Assembly (NCBI RefSeq): GCF_000150275.1
Contig: NW_002060962.1
Location: forward strand, 852,402-916,401
Origin: Trichoplax adhaerens
Taxonomy: Eukaryota > Placozoa > Uniplacotomia > Trichoplacea > Trichoplacidae
DNA: 64,000 nucleotides
Direction of reading: 5' to 3'
Of the stretch, positions 1-15,011 are shown piece by piece; positions within the stretch are counted from its first letter, which is position 1, and each line of letters begins with the position of its first letter. Under the pieces are notes generated by a model that searched no databases, was not told the origin of the DNA, and saw only the letters and a list, made by a program, of their open reading frames with translations. Both the position numbers and the translations under genes were made by a program.

Positions 1-3000
1 CAACAATAAAGTTTAGCTTGCTAAACTTTATTGTACAAAAGTAGATTCGACTGCCAATATAGAGAAAAAATTTCTTGACAGTTGGGCAATCTCAGCTTTC
101 GTGCTTGATGACTGCTAGAATTTCTCGCGGACACAGTAGGTAATTTTTAAGTTCTATATCTATTAGTATATTGTAAATTAAATTACCATAGGAAGAATAA
201 TACCAATAAGAAGAAATAGGTCAAATTTGTGATACTGTCAATAAAACTATATTGCGATAATATTCTAATATACCTATCTTATTTACTGTATATGTACGTG
301 TATCTAAGTACAGTATATGAATTATGATCGTCAACTACCCAGTATAAAAATACTGTTGTGCATTATTTTGCTAGCTGGGATCATAAATTGTGAGGTTGAT
401 AGATAAAAAATCTTCAAAACTTTAGAAAATATAAGATTTATTGAACAAAACCTCGTTTACGAAGATACAACGTAACCGATTAGCTGAGGACCTCTAACGA
501 GAAAGAACTTTCTTACTATACTAGACTACTCGCTTAATACTTTTCCGCGTTTACAGTCTTAGCACCTTACTTACTACACACTTCAGTATTAGCATCTCAA
601 ATACAGACTAGTTTACATCTTTCATGTGAAGCTCTAGTGTGAGCACTGTAGCACTCCTCTTCAAAAGGATTACAGTTACTAAGCTAGCTATATTTAATGC
701 TTAAGCCTCGAACGAGAATATCTATCACATGTTGAACACAACGCCTACGGTAGACATTACTAAATATATCATCAACTTAGAATACAATATTACACTGTCT
801 TATATAAATAAACCCGTATGATAGTTAATAGCCTCTGTTATTGTAGCATACTTTCCCAAAATCTTTTTAATAGTAGTTATTGTATTATATTTATTGGTAT
901 ATGTTCATCTCAGTGACGAATAGGAATCTCACGTCATTTCACATTATCTAACATCGCCAATAGGCCGTAAATTTATCTCCTGCAGCTTATACCATAACTA
1001 ATAGATAATTACCATCAAAATTGCCGTTACTTTTCTCTTATAACATGTCATACATAGTATAAGACCAGCTGATTTATTAGTTTCCTCTACTAATAAATTG
1101 GTAATGTTACACTGATTATGTATATTCCCTCTATATTCCAGTAAAATGGGTAATTTTGTCTGTAGGTGGGGGCTACTTTTACTCTCACGTTGTTTTATAT
1201 CATTATCATATTATTTCTTAGTATTTCAGAGCACAAGTATAAATATATAGAAGTAAAAATTTTAGTAATAACTCTCGGAATAGCATATTTTCAACATTGT
1301 GGGTTTGAAGTCTAGCTATAGTAAGAATAATGAAATTCATTTCTGAATATCTCTATTCTGTCATTTGCAAGGTGACTCAATCATAGGTGTATGCTATTAA
1401 AAATTGAACTTCTGAAATTTTGAATCGGCCTAATCAATGGTATTTGTTCTTTGCTATCGGTCGATAAACATAGTAAAATCTTAGTGCATGTTAGTAATTT
1501 GCATTCAATTACTATTAATGAAATAGACATTTCGGAATCGTGCGTTTTTAAAGTTATGGAATTTAAAAGCCTAAATTTACTAATCATTTAGGGATAAATT
1601 GTGGGATTATATTCAACTGATACAAACTTAAAATAAATCTATTTTCCGCATAGAAAGTAGTTGCTTGTATAACTTTAATATGATTGATTATAAGAAGGGT
1701 ACGGTAGTAACTATGAACTTATTTAATCGTATTTTGATAATAAAAACTATAGTCTTTGCCTTAAAAGTATCATAACGAGTCTTATGCCTGATAATGGTAA
1801 GCTCAAGCTGAAGCGTTATATTTGTGAACTACGTTGGATAAATTTTTACTAACTTTAGCTATAGGTAAGAGCGTAAACAGATTAGTTTCAGAGGACATAT
1901 ATCACTTTATTAATACGCGAAAAGATTTGAACTTTTAAAAGAATGACTTTATAATATTGTAGTATAGCTTCCTTATGCTAGTATGAGGAGAATTACTCGC
2001 CTTACATCAAGCTAAGTAATATTAAGCAACATCTAAGAATTTAAACTGACCTTAATCGGTGCTTTAATCTTGATGTTCGAGGTGAAATGCTCATTAAAAT
2101 TAGAGCCTATTTAAGAAAGTTAAATCGAAATTTTAATATTCTAAATCCGTAATCACGCTTTGATTCTGCCTTTATATAGACAAAAGTGTTAAAATCTGCA
2201 ACGATAAAGACTAATTGGTTTAATTGATGCGACACATTAGGCGTGCGCTATATTTAAATTTTCGGCTAATTATATTTTCAGACGGATTAAATTGTAAATA
2301 AGCTCTCCGCGAACAAAAGTAGTAGAATAAATAGAGATGAGAGCAATAAAAATGCTAGCAAGTCATATTCTTTTAACAGATAACATCATATAAATAGTGA
2401 ACTGATATAGCTGAAATTAGCATAGAATCAAACTAGAAGGAATCCAGTTTAGTTTCTAACTCAAGAATGATTACTATTAGACATGATACGTTGAAACAGC
2501 TAACCGTTATGCAGCATAAAACTCATCGACGTAAAATAAGCAATCGAAAATTTCGAAATGCGGGCTAATATTTTCTAGTTAATGCCACGCAATAATTAAT
2601 TAGTAGCGTTATTAATTAATTATCACTTTCTAGATATAATGCTGTCGTTAAATTTATAAAGATAACCGGTAACCAGTATTGCTCTTAATGATAAGTAATA
2701 TTGTTTCTATTTCGTAATATAAAGCGTTCATGTCCTATTATATAAGAATGCCAATTTTTAAATCATTACCTGCGTAAGAGTGTTGAGATACAAAATGAAA
2801 ATTATTATGATTTAACTGCGGACAAATTAATAATACCGGTACTCTTCAACAATAGCTAAATTTTCTTATGGCAAAGCAATAGATTAAATTTTAGCATGAA
2901 TCTTCGCTTTGCAATAAATTTGCAGATAATTCAACAGCTAAGAAAACAAGGACATTCAGAAGGAAAACTTACTATTTTAATAATGGTTTCTATATTATGA

Positions 3001-6000
3001 TAGTAATAAATTATTAGCAACATGCTCTACATAAATACGGATATCTAGGAAATGGAATTGCTTCGGATATTAGGTAATATAATTATATTCATTTGAAAGC
3101 ATTCAAGCATGGTATTATTTCAGCTCCTTTTGGAATATTTTATCTTTATGACACTCTTACAGATGATCTTCATCAGAATTCTAAACATTGCTATAATAGC
3201 CTTATCAATATAATTACTTCTCTCGCTCTGATTTAATGAGTTTAAAAATTCAGTAGAGATCCGCCTATTCTGACAAAAATCTCTATTATCTACATGGCTT
3301 AATTATTAAATATATCATTTTAAGCATTATTACAGAGATTATTGACTAATATCAAGTGCTGTAAGTTCATCAATTAATTATCGCCTAGCTATTTGCTGCT
3401 AGAGTTCAATTATGTAGTAGATTATTTTGGTTAGAAAGTGGCTACAAACTAGATTTACAATAAAGCTGGTATGATTTGAGTAATGAATATATGCCACAGT
3501 ACTGAGCGCTACTTTTAGCAATCCGAATTATTAGCCTTAAGGATGTGGCGTTAATGTTAGTCTTGGGAACTGAAATATCTCTATGTTTGTGCTTTATTTT
3601 TCTATCAGAGGTAATTGTATATGGTAATCATTAAGCATCTTACAGCACAATAAAATAAATCATTCAACTGTTTTAAACTTTAATTCGTCGCTCAGACAAT
3701 ATGTGACAAAATTCTGCTAACATCAATATCCTGCACCTACGACGGCGACACTAATCATAACATTTCATGTTACGCAGATAGTTCATAATTATCATCAATT
3801 CTGCAAGCTAAAGAATAGTCTGATTGGATATCTGAAATCAAATTATAACAAAATTATAATACGTAGGTACCACCTTTCAACTGAAGTATCTTCATAAATG
3901 ATTTATAACGTTGGAGTACATGGACCAATACTTTAAAATGCAAAACGTATCAGTAAAGTTTAATCACTACTATAAGTGTAAATTTCTATCATGAAATTTG
4001 TACACTATATTAGTCAAATTGGATATTCTTTCATGATTATAAGAATTTTTGTATAGCTTTAACAAATATTTACTACACGAATTCAAGTGAAAATTAATGA
4101 CTATGTCTGGATGCTATAGAGAACTTATGACTATACGTCAGAACAGAGGGTAGGAAGTTGATCTAAGAATTACATCATTTATTTATGGCCTATTGTTTAT
4201 TTCTATTTCATTTACACTTTGGCCATTCGATACTGCTACCTGCATTAAGTGCAATAGAAGACGTCAACGTAAAATATAATATTAATATGCCGTCAAAAAT
4301 TTTTACTACATGATACATTATTAACAATGGAATACCAGTACAAGTTAAATTTATTTGAAATGTGTTAATAGGCGTAGTAAAAAATTAACACTAAGAATAG
4401 TGTGTTTTAATTTTCAGCTTATTAATTTTCACAGTGTTATAGTGCTAACAAAACGACAGGAAACATACTATATAGGATATAGAGCTATTAAATAATAATT
4501 GATTTGGTCTTACTCCTTAGTTGAATTCTGATTCTGGCAGCTGTAATTCTGTGATTGGAAATGAAGATTTGATGAATTAAATTTTGATGAATTATAGAGA
4601 TTATCGCGATGAACTTACTACACGTTTTAAGATAAAGAAATACTTTATAAAAGGTTTTTCGTGGACAGTAGATATGAAGTTGACTGTTTCTCTATTTTAC
4701 TGTGTCCAGTATATCAATCTAAATTACATTATTGCTAAGAATTTGCTGTATTACGATAGTTCATAGGATTAAAAGGTCAATATGAGTACATGCAAATAAA
4801 AATTACTGAATATAATAATAAACTAATGCGCTAATACGATATTTTATATCTACTAGAATAAAGTTTGATATTTATTCATCAATAGTTAGATAAGCCAATT
4901 TATCAATCAATATATCAATTAATCTTGTTTAAAAATGATTTCATTCATTATTTATTCTGCTTGAAGTGACTTATTGGATTCCCAATGGAAGGCACTTAGT
5001 GCTTAGTTGGTGTATAATTATCTAGATAGAAATAAAGGTGCATCCTAGGTGTTTCAAACAAATAGTAATATCATTGCTACGATATTATTCGATTTCTTGG
5101 CTAGACAATATTTATCAGATTCATTTAGACTGGATTGCTTAGACATAAACAGGGATAGTGCTATTATCTATAAAGCATTAATTATTGAAAAAATCCGTCA
5201 AATTAACTTAAAACTAAACAGCGTTACTAATACGCTAAGGCGTCCCACTTCCTATTGTTACATTTTCCTTCATAAGCCAATGCAATATCTATTTTTGACT
5301 ACGTAGCAATTGAAATGTTACTATCAACATTAAAAATTTATCTTATTAATCAAACGAACTGATTATTTTTATATTAAAAATAGGTTTATTATTTTTTAAA
5401 GTGCACAGCATATCGATTAACCATTGCATATAACTGATAAACTCTTTTGGTACTTAATTATTAAGCTTTGCTACCTAGCGCATTACTTCAATGTTTAAGA
5501 TTATTAGTCATCCTTTATTGCAAAAATTAAATGTATCACTAGCCACTCTTCTTAATCGAGATTACGTAACTGTATTAAACATTTCGTTTCTCTGTTTAGC
5601 ATCTTTATAAAAGTCTATTTCGATACATTTGCATTGCCAAAATATTATATTATTCAGTTGGTATTTGTCATCTACGCTAATTTTGTACATCATCTTATAA
5701 AATTTGAACTCTTGTAATACATAGATTGTAGCAGTTGAATGGCTTAACTAGATAGATGATGCAATATTATATACTTCGGTATGGCGTTAAGGCAAAAGGT
5801 GTTCAAGTCTACCCAAGCGAAAACTTTAATGGTGATCACTCACTCAAGTGTGGAGTGATATGTGTCATTTTATATGTCATCGTAATCAAAACATTATTGA
5901 ATATTTATAAATTTACGGCAGCTATAGGAAATTGATCAAATTCTATCGATCATATTACTCCAATTGAATATAAACATAACGCCTTAGGGCGAAAAGAATT

Positions 6001-7190
6001 TTAAAACAAATTATTGATTTGTTAAAGTCCGTACGAGATTGATACTTTTATCACGTTAGATATTCGAAGCGATTTTATGTAGAGTTTATATATCTTGGTT
6101 GATACAATAGAGCTTCTTCTAGAAAGTTCTCTGCATCTTAAAATGAGGTATAAAAAATAGGATAACTATCTAAGGAATGTAATAGGAATCTAAATAACAC
6201 GACACAGTTATCAACACCGTTAGTTATCCAAGTGGACTGACGATATCGAATTAAATGATTTACAATTCGAATGATGATGAGACCAAGGCACTAAAATATT
6301 AGTTTCGAAATAAATTTCTTGATTGTTTATTTCTGAATACGTAATATTTTAATATTCATTTCCCTATTGGCCTTTAGTTGGAACAGTCCTAATAATTATA
6401 ATCATTATAATCAGAAGGAAATCCATAAATTACAAAACAAATCGATTAATATTCGACAGGACAGGAAGATTTTGCACCTGTTATTTATGATATTGGCGAA
6501 TATGCTAATTGCGATTGATCCACTTCTGTTATTAATAGAGGCCATTAATTTTGCATGCCGATAGCTTAAGGGCAACCTTTAAAAGCTAGCGGATTAACGG
6601 TTTTACGTTATTGTGTTTGCTTGTCTGGAAGATTGCAGTTTCAGTCAAAAGAATATTCCATCCGCTCTCACCTAAGGTAATCTTTAGTTTTAGCGCACTT
6701 TCCATTTGCATTTGTACTATGGAGTCCTTGTCTGTGCTATAATAGACAAAATAGAATGATAATCTGCAGAATGCTATCAATTGAATAGGGCTATAGGTGT
6801 ATGTATTTTGATTTTTAAATTTTACTCCTACTTTGCATAGCCTTAAATATACTAGTATAATATTCAATAATCTATATTCAAATAGTTAATAAAGCATATT
6901 AATACAACAGCAACTTTACTCAGTGCAATATTAGTTTAATCAAATCTTGATAATGTAGAAAATTTACTCGTAATCTTCATATTATCATTGAGTTAACTTA
7001 CAGCTACTAGAGTACTTAATCTCTAAGCAAAGTAAAATCGAATACCAAATAGTGTTTTATGTTATTAAGATATCATGTAATAGTTTTACTTGAAAAAAGA
7101 AGGACTATCATAGCAAAGTCTATTCAATGGTAGAATAAATTGGCTTGCCAATATTTTGTATTTAAATTTTATATGTAAAAATTATTTTAG
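1..7190. other. AT-rich stretch with no supported gene
   Basis: No exon that fits a known family or either local gene family was seen. Open frames here are all under 95 codons and are expected by chance in DNA of this composition. A near-perfect short palindrome sits at the very start. The last few hundred bases presumably hold the promoter and a noncoding first exon of the gene at 7201, but no clear TATA box or donor site could be fixed. Confidence 0.6.
3..34. repeat. Perfect short palindrome
   Basis: Two 15-base arms, ACAATAAAGTTTAGC at 3-17 and its exact reverse complement at 20-34, are separated by two bases. The structure would form a stable hairpin. It could be one end of an inverted-repeat element cut by the window edge, or a chance palindrome. 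No second copy was noticed in the window. Confidence 0.7.
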
Positions 7191-7200
7191 GTAGATAATA

Positions 7201-8152
7201 ATGGCCAAATTGAATGTTGTATCTTTGGTTGCCTTTTTGGCTGGCTTAGTCGTTGTCATTGAAGGAGGAGATTTCATCATCTTCAATGAAATTCCTCCTA
7301 CTGTTCACGTTTGCGGTAATCAGAGGCAGCAGGTTTTAGATTACTGGGCAGAATGTGAATTAAACATTCCCTTCGATGAATGTCCACTTAAACGACGTCG
7401 ATCAGTTGATGTAGACATTGTTACTGATTTCAAGAAAGAGCCATCTTATACCAAATTTGACGACCGTAAGTATAAGTTGCAACTGAAAGATACTACGGCC
7501 TCAATGATAATTGGGCTGTATACTTTATATTTATTTAACATCTATCTAATAATATCGCCAAAACTATAATTCCTAGATAATGTGTATATCAACTAGGCAT
7601 TTCTACCTCAGATGATGCATATGTTGATAGTGTCTTTCATTGTTAGAAAATTATTGATCTATCAATTTAGTAACAGAGATTGGTAAATGGACATTAATTC
7701 AATTTTATTTCAAATTAATATACAAATATAATTGTTCTATTAGCCTACTTTAGAACATCTACCCAAAAAAGTATTTAATAATGTAGAAATTGAATAGCCA
7801 AATCATTTTAATTCTTACTAGTTGATATGCAACATCTTGCCAGTAACTTATATACAATTCTTGATTTTTCAAGGGGATAGCGGATAATAACTTCTTTCTT
7901 TATTATGTAGGATTGATTGAAGCTGGTCACCACACTAATAACTTCTTGAAATTTGGAAAATCTTTATACACCCGTCTTCAAGAATTGAACCTTGAAAAAT
8001 TAGACGAGAAATGCTGTATGCCTCCACCCATGCCTGCCAAGGAATGCGAAATGTTGCCTCAGCTATGTCCTGGTGGCAGTATGTTCAATGAAGCCCTTAA
8101 AGATGATATCATTAAAGGTGGTTGCGAAATTTTTATCGAAGAAAATCTATAA
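7201..8152 (+). CDS. Secreted cysteine-rich propeptide 1 (two exons)
   Basis: Exon 1 is 7201-7465 and exon 2 is 7911-8152, joined by a phase-1 GT-AG intron of 445 bases, giving 168 residues. Residues 1-22 look like a signal peptide, followed by DFIIFNE. Module 1 has Cys38, 52 and 61 (C-x13-C-x8-C), then CPLKRRR at 61-67, a likely furin-type site. Module 2 starts with LEKLDEKCC and has Cys123, 124, 134, 141 and 160, with CPGG at 141-144, and ends GGCEIFIEENL. The eight mature cysteines could form four disulfides. The start is the first ATG of the frame; an AG acceptor with a T-rich tract ends at 7190, so a noncoding first exon is likely. The paralogue at 22079 has the same exon-2 length (242 bases). 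The function is not known. The two-chain layout recalls insulin-like hormones, but the cysteine spacing does not match. Confidence 0.85.
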
Positions 8153-8260
8153 TTTTCCCCTCTCCCAATCATTGATATGAAGTAAGCAGAACTATCCAAT
8201 TCCTCCCCATGCTATGATTGATTGCTGTGATCAAATTTGTAGATCATATGATGTGAAGGC

Positions 8261-8266
8261 AATAAA
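8261..8266 (+). terminator. Polyadenylation signal of propeptide gene 1
   Basis: AATAAA lies 108 bases after the stop codon. It is preceded by ATGATGTGAAG, which also precedes the AATAAA of the paralogue at 22079, so this part of the 3' UTR is conserved between the two genes. Confidence 0.6.
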
Positions 8267-8269
8267 GAT

Positions 8270-11200
8270 GATGTTGTAAAAGCATTTCAATACTGCGTAG
8301 TTGTTTGTTTCTATTCTATTTCTAATCAGGGTCATTGGTCCATTTGTCGAATGCAGTTTTGAAAGAACTGGAGTTAAAGTGTAGTTTCACATTACTTAAA
8401 TCTTAATTAGCGCAGGCTGATAAATTTATAGATTGAACTGATTTTCGTAATAATTGTCTATGCTATAATGAAGTTTCATAAAGCTAAATTATACTAATCA
8501 AGGTTTATCTCCCTGCTACAAAAAGCTACTGCTGCGAAATAATTTTGAAAGATGCGCGTAATTATTAGTAGTAATCACGTCTATTATCTGTACCAACATA
8601 GTGTAATTGACCCTTTTTTAATCTACGATATTTTTTAGCACTCTAGTAGCCTTAGCTAGGTGGAAATATTACCCTACACCGTGTACTGAGCTAATAGTGG
8701 GCCTTAAGATAAATATGGTTGCCCGTAACTGAGTTGATATGTTTTGTTCCATTTTAGTGCATACTTTCCTAAGATTACTGTCATTAATGAAATTTATCGT
8801 AAATACAGGTGGATTTATACCTTTCTGATAGGCGCTAATCTCTCATCCATTCGGCGCAACTTATAGACTTAGATTAATTTTATATATATGTTACGGTTAA
8901 AACCCGATATTAACCTATATATAAATGATAATACTTTCATTTAGCAAATTAGTCGTAAAGATATACTGTAGATGAGTGGATGTATACCTTATCTGGTAGG
9001 TTATAATCTCTCATACATTCGATATAACTCATCAATGCGAATCGATGTAACTGTCGACTCAGAAAAGAAGATAATTTTGCATGAGTATATGCCTATAACT
9101 GTGTCTAACGGTAAGTTATCTGGATATAATACTCATAAAATATAGGAATCTGACTAAAGTTTGAGAGTGTCTTTCATTCAGTGCTATTTTCATGTAGACA
9201 TTACTCCAACTTATCTAATCAGGAGCTAGTGTGATAGAGTGGAGAGTTTTTGTGAATGAGAAGGTAGTTTGGCTATGTAAATACGTGCTGTTTCGCTTTT
9301 GTGGAGCAGGTGCAATATGATTTTATATGATATCTAGGAAATATCCTGATAATGGGTTTATCTGTAATGCATATATATTTTTATAGATAAGTGAGTACTT
9401 TAAAAATTATACAAATATTGATAGCGGATGTTTAGGAAGCAATACTACGTCAATTGGTAGACTTTTATTGAAGTTTAAACTTAGCTTATCTGTAGATACT
9501 TATAGCTTATCGTAATTTCCTGACGATAAAGAGATTGCAAGTATTTAGAGTCGTACTATACATGGATACTGAGAGGTTAAAACTTACACAAGATAGTCTT
9601 TAATTTAGTGATTATAGTTAATTTTCTAGCTACAAATTTCGATTTGTACTCATATATCATTCTCAAGCCTATCAACCTTACTATGCTAATAATGGAATAG
9701 AGTAAAGGATAGCACAATATAATTGCTGCTTGTAGTTACTACTCTAGATAAGCTTTTCTAAAACTATGCTTCGAGATTGCGCATCCCTCAAAGTCATTCT
9801 TTCAACTATTAAAAATTAAATGTTGGTACTATGAAAAAAAAGCTAACCCATCATGAGTTTACTTTCAGGTTTATCCTCTTTAATAATTGCATACATTACG
9901 ATTCCATACTGATTTTTATCAGCTAGAGACCATAGTAATGTTACAGAACTACGTTTCCGATATTAAGGTTGTGTTATGTCCGTAATTTATGATACGTAAG
10001 ACGATTGAGTCATTACGTAGGTGTAATAGAAATTCTAATGTCCGTAATTTTAAATGACAGTAGATAAGATACATTTTAGGCAGGAATTCTTGCCTAGCTC
10101 ATACTATGAGCTATATTTTTGAGTTAACATGTAATAATTCTTATAGTACTTAAGTTAATAATACGGTTCGACTAAGTTACAATCTATCATGTTTGTAAGG
10201 CTTTAATTGCGTTGACCTCCTTTAATTGGATATCTGTTGTTCACTTGCTTTATACAATCTTATTTTAAGTCTAGGTATAAAAGCAAGTTCTTGTAAATTG
10301 TTACTGCTCTTTCTTTTTTCTTTTTATTATAGATTGCTAGTGAGAACTACTAAAATAAAGTCGTAACCTAACGTAAGTTGCACTTTTTACGACTATTCTT
10401 TTGAGTATATCTAGGAGGGCAATTCTAGATAGTTTATGCTACTTAGACAGTTGTGACAAGTAACTACAAGTTTCTCTTGAAGTAAATCATGAACCCAATT
10501 TTATTAAAAAATCAACCCATTCATGCGTCTCGCTAAGTAAAATTAACCGTCGTTACTGGTATTATGTAAACAGGCAGTTATTTATACAAATAATTAAAAT
10601 ATCATAGATAAAATGGTTATCTGTAAATTTCTAGATCAGTTATCTAATGGTAACTACTACCTGTTCCGGGTAATTAAATAAAAAAAATTGCTTTGAGGTA
10701 ATAACTAGTACAAATTTAATTTCATTCCTTTGAAAATTTAGACAATTATTCAACTATTGCATGATGGATAATCATAGCAAAGGCAACCTGTAGGCATATT
10801 AATAGTCAATAAAGCTGATTATAATTATTAAGCATGACGTTAGTTTACTATTGACACGCTTAGTATTATAATAATGTAGTAGTTTAAGCTAATTACAGTA
10901 TTAATTGCAGTACAGTAGCATTAAAAAGTAGGATTGTCTACTATACTTATAAGGTAATTTCATAGTTGCTGATGATGAAATGATGTACTTATACTAATCG
11001 TACTATGTGTGTGTGTGAGACCGCAGTAATCGGCTATATTAGGCAAAATTTTTGTGTAATGTCTTAATATAACTGTTCGATAATATGAAATTACCATCGT
11101 GGAGACGAAGTCGATTATTCGGTTTACCTTAACCACTTTAGACTATTATTATAAGGGAAGAAAAGTGGATTCTTCTCTAGTCAAGCGTTTTATTAATAAA

Positions 11201-14200
11201 TGGATACATTTTAAGATTAAACACGGTATTTGCCTGATCTTGTGTCAAGTCATGTTAGAGGTTTGCTCAAATTTAATAACTCAGATTTTGAATTAGACGA
11301 TTGCGAAACTAAGGGGTTGTAAAACTTAATTACTACAAATAAAATTTAAACTTCATAGTTCAGTATGACTGTGGTTATCTTATGATAAGAAATCATTCGA
11401 ATCCAAGTGACATATCGAATTAAGTGATTGAAAGAAAGTATCAGGCTTTAACTACCTTATTCACCATAATTACAAAGCTACATTCGTTAACAGAGAGATA
11501 ATGTCTGAACTCAACTGTCAGTAGCATTTCTGGGCCTATTTGATACCTTAGAAATAACACGATGTAATATTAAATATTTATTGCGATAATGGAATGGTAT
11601 AGATTAAAATGATAATGAATGATGTTATTTACATTGATCTGGTATTTTCAGGATGAAATTGGAATTAATGGTAGCTAGGTAAACAACATTTATTTCTTTT
11701 ATATAAGGAATAGGTCTAGAATAACTTCTAATTGTTAGCCATAAGTTGTTTAATTTATTTAAAGGTGTGTGACAGCTAAAAATTCTCATAGATTGTACTT
11801 AAAGGGATAAAAATCGTCTTTTATGGATAGTCAGTCCAAATTATTGTTACTGTTACAGAAATTTCGATATTTTGATAGAAGAACGGGAAAATTAAAATAA
11901 GCTAGAATTAAATAAACCGAAAAGCGATCTAATTGTAATATAGAATATTAAGAATTATGACCATAGTCTTTGATATTTTTTTTGTGTTTCAATGCTGAAT
12001 AAATCGTGATGACTAAAGTGCCGTAACTATGTGAAGGGAGTTGTACTACAATTTCCTTTAGGATATAATGGTTATAATAACATCAGAGCTGTTAAAGTTG
12101 AACCTAAAATCTAAAATAACCATTATTCTTAATTACGGTACAGTATGGATTACGCTTACGGTAATATGCTGATGTAGCTGGACATTCTATTCGAGTTACG
12201 GTATTACTTTAGATCATTACCTTTTATTTTATGCAGAATTGAGTACATTAAAAAATCAATAATCATATCACGGGCAATTTTTAATTTTTAAAGGGATACT
12301 ATAGCAATTTATTGTTTTATGATAAAAGAAAAAATGACTAATTATTATTTACAATTTACAGATTCTGATAAAGATCAAAAACACACAATTAATTCTTGTC
12401 TGTAAGTATTAGACTAAGTAGTAAGTAAAGTATGACTTTTACTCCATGAAATTATCAGATAATCAAGAGGCTAAGTAACATGAAAACGTTGATGGTTGAC
12501 GAAGTTCAGTTTCTGAATTGCTATGCCATACAGTTATGTGTTTACATCTTCTGCGTATCTAATTAGCTCAAGATATGTGCGAGAAATAATCATATCTGGC
12601 TATCCTTATATGATTCATAATAAAACCAGACAATGTTTATGAAATGATACGATGACCTTTTTAAGAAAGGCTGTGTTATTAGGATTACATAATATTTATA
12701 TTACGTTGCATTACCTCAATTTGATCGAGGACGGAATTAACAAATAATTTATTTTCACCAATAAATTGATTTCATTGCATAGTTTTCGTGTAAGGAATTT
12801 TTTAATTGTTTAGCGATTAAAATTAGATATCGCATGATCTCACTGTAGTAGATGACTAATATCCTTTAATATCCTTAATCAGTTATATCATTTTCATCTG
12901 GAGCCTAATCATTTCATCTTATTATAGCAACACGTGCACGTATTTTGTTTTGTCTTTACAATTATTACAATATTACAATACGGGTTTTATGATGTTAAAC
13001 TTCGACAGTTTATAATTATTAGCAGTTCTTTCTTTCTTTCTAAGTATTAAAATCATAGTCTAGAGATCATAGGTCATTTTAACTATAGACGATTAACGTT
13101 TAGTATGATAACAGAGCAACAATAATTATTTCTTAGCAATTAACAAGGGCAATGAAACGAAGAAATTTGTTTCTTACTATAAGAGCTAATGGATTACTTT
13201 TTAAATTTTATATGTTAATAATAGTCAGCGCTATAGTGAAAAAAGAATAGGGTGAAATCGAAGCTCGTGTAAATACAGTTTTTGAATTTATTGATAAAAT
13301 GTTTACTAATCCCTCCTCTCCAATATTGTAGATTAAATTTTCGAAAATAAAAGAAGCAAGATGGGAGTTATAACCGATTTCTTACTTTTGACATGCGAGA
13401 TTCTATACTATAGATTTAATCCGGGCCTTTTGATAATCTTGGATTGAGCAATAAATTAAGTCTATATTAACGATAAAGAGCGACAAGGATGAAATTGGAA
13501 TGCTTACAAATTAAAAAAAAAAAAAAACTGTTCTTACGTGACTTGAAGGAACCTATAGTAAAATCATGATCATATTTCAGTTATTAATGATGAAAAATAT
13601 TTTCTAACTAGTTTTTAATTTGATAACGTATCGTAACGTATCATCTGCGGTGCATATGTAGAAAATATTATAATCACATTGATTTTTTTAATTGTAATTG
13701 ATTTTTACGATCTTCAATAGATTTACTTTTATAAGATTATTAAAATTGTAGCAGGATAGTTGCTTTATTGTTATTGCAGGTAGTAAATACCATCAGACAC
13801 TGATAATATAATCAAATTCATACTTGCTGATTAAGTGTCTCATTAGTACTGGCAAATGCTTCATTCAATTTAGACAAAGAATATTCAAAGTTATTTATTT
13901 ATGCAGGATTGATTAATGGAAATCAAAATCAGTTTTCATCACGATCAAATATGATTCACATATGTGCTTAAACGATAAAAATGGGCATATTCTAAATAGT
14001 TATAACAATTAATACAGTATTGTAAAATGAGTCTCACGAAAGATCATTTATCCAATATAGAAACTAAATGTTGCAGGCTGATAAGTTTTATTAATTATAT
14101 CACCGCAACTATATATATACAATCTAGAGGTTGTAGAAAAATACGGAAAAAATTATTATTATTTATTATAGAGCTATGCATAGCTACCGCAATTGTGCTG

Positions 14201-15011
14201 ATTATTTTATCCCAACTATTAAATCAGTTTAGGATTTTAGACTTAATAACTTCAGGTAATCATCTACTGGTCTATACTCTTAAAGAAAATCGACAGGAAA
14301 ATGTCTTATTACTAGGTTTTGCCAATGTATGCACATTTAAATGGCCAGATCACTGTTGAAAACTGTCTGACATAGATTAGTCATTATGTTATTGCTTGAA
14401 TGTAAAATCTAAAAATACTGATGTTGTTTTTGTGTATCATATTTTCATATCTACCTAATAATGCTTTATCATGAACAACGATTAATTGCAAATTTCAAGT
14501 TTTCTGTAGGGAGATGAAATGCTTATTAGATATAAAGTGAAATATGTTTTCAATTATCGGCATCGGTAATAATTGGATTTCTGTATTAAAATAGAAATTC
14601 TATTGAATGAATAGCGAATATTTTATGTTTTATAATATAGAATCACGATAATTGATAAAGGATTTGACCTTTGCTGTACACCATAATTGATGAATAGATT
14701 TTTAAAATAACCGAAACGACATTTATATCTTTACTTATTAATAGCACTCAGTGTTTTTTCAGAATTACCGCCGTGTTAAAAATATAGTAATTCTGGACTT
14801 CTCAAAATTTGTTAATGTTAACCAAGTAAATCTACTGTAATGCCGGTATAAAATTAGAATGGTAGAGCTTAACTGCTATTTCATAGACAGTTGTAGGGTT
14901 GCATGATTTACGGTATCTGCGATGTGATGCTAATAAAAGTCGAAGCCATATTAGCAAAAATTTTTTTTCAGAATTATTTTTTAAAGATTTTATATTTATA
15001 GCACCGAGATT
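8270..15011. other. Gene-poor spacer
   Basis: No supported gene was seen. It holds a diverged local duplication near 8.8-9.05 kb and a 15-base A run at 13513-13527. One ATG-started open frame of 110 codons lies at 14027-14359; it is no longer than expected by chance in DNA this AT-rich and has no splice or paralogue support. Confidence 0.55.
8788..9060. repeat. Diverged tandem duplication, about 165-base period
   Basis: A segment containing GGATTTATACCTT, then TGATAGG and AATCTCTCATCCATTCG, near 8811, recurs near 8978 as GGATGTATACCTT, CTGGTAGG and AATCTCTCATACATTCG. Both are preceded by a TCGTAAA motif. No function is visible. Confidence 0.5.

Noticed and set aside
7201-8152. Assignment of the propeptides to the insulin/relaxin family
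   Set aside because: The two-module layout and CC pair are suggestive, but the spacing C-x13-C-x8-C and CC-x8/9-C-x6/8-C-x18-C does not match the insulin fold signature.
11380-11410. TTCGAATCC resembling a tRNA T-loop
   Set aside because: No acceptor stem, D-arm or anticodon arm could be folded around it. Similar motifs at 17774 and 28320 failed for the same reason.
14027-14359. 110-codon ATG open frame with a hydrophobic middle
   Set aside because: At this base composition about two frames of that length are expected by chance in the window. No signal peptide, splice sites, paralogue or family motif supports it.
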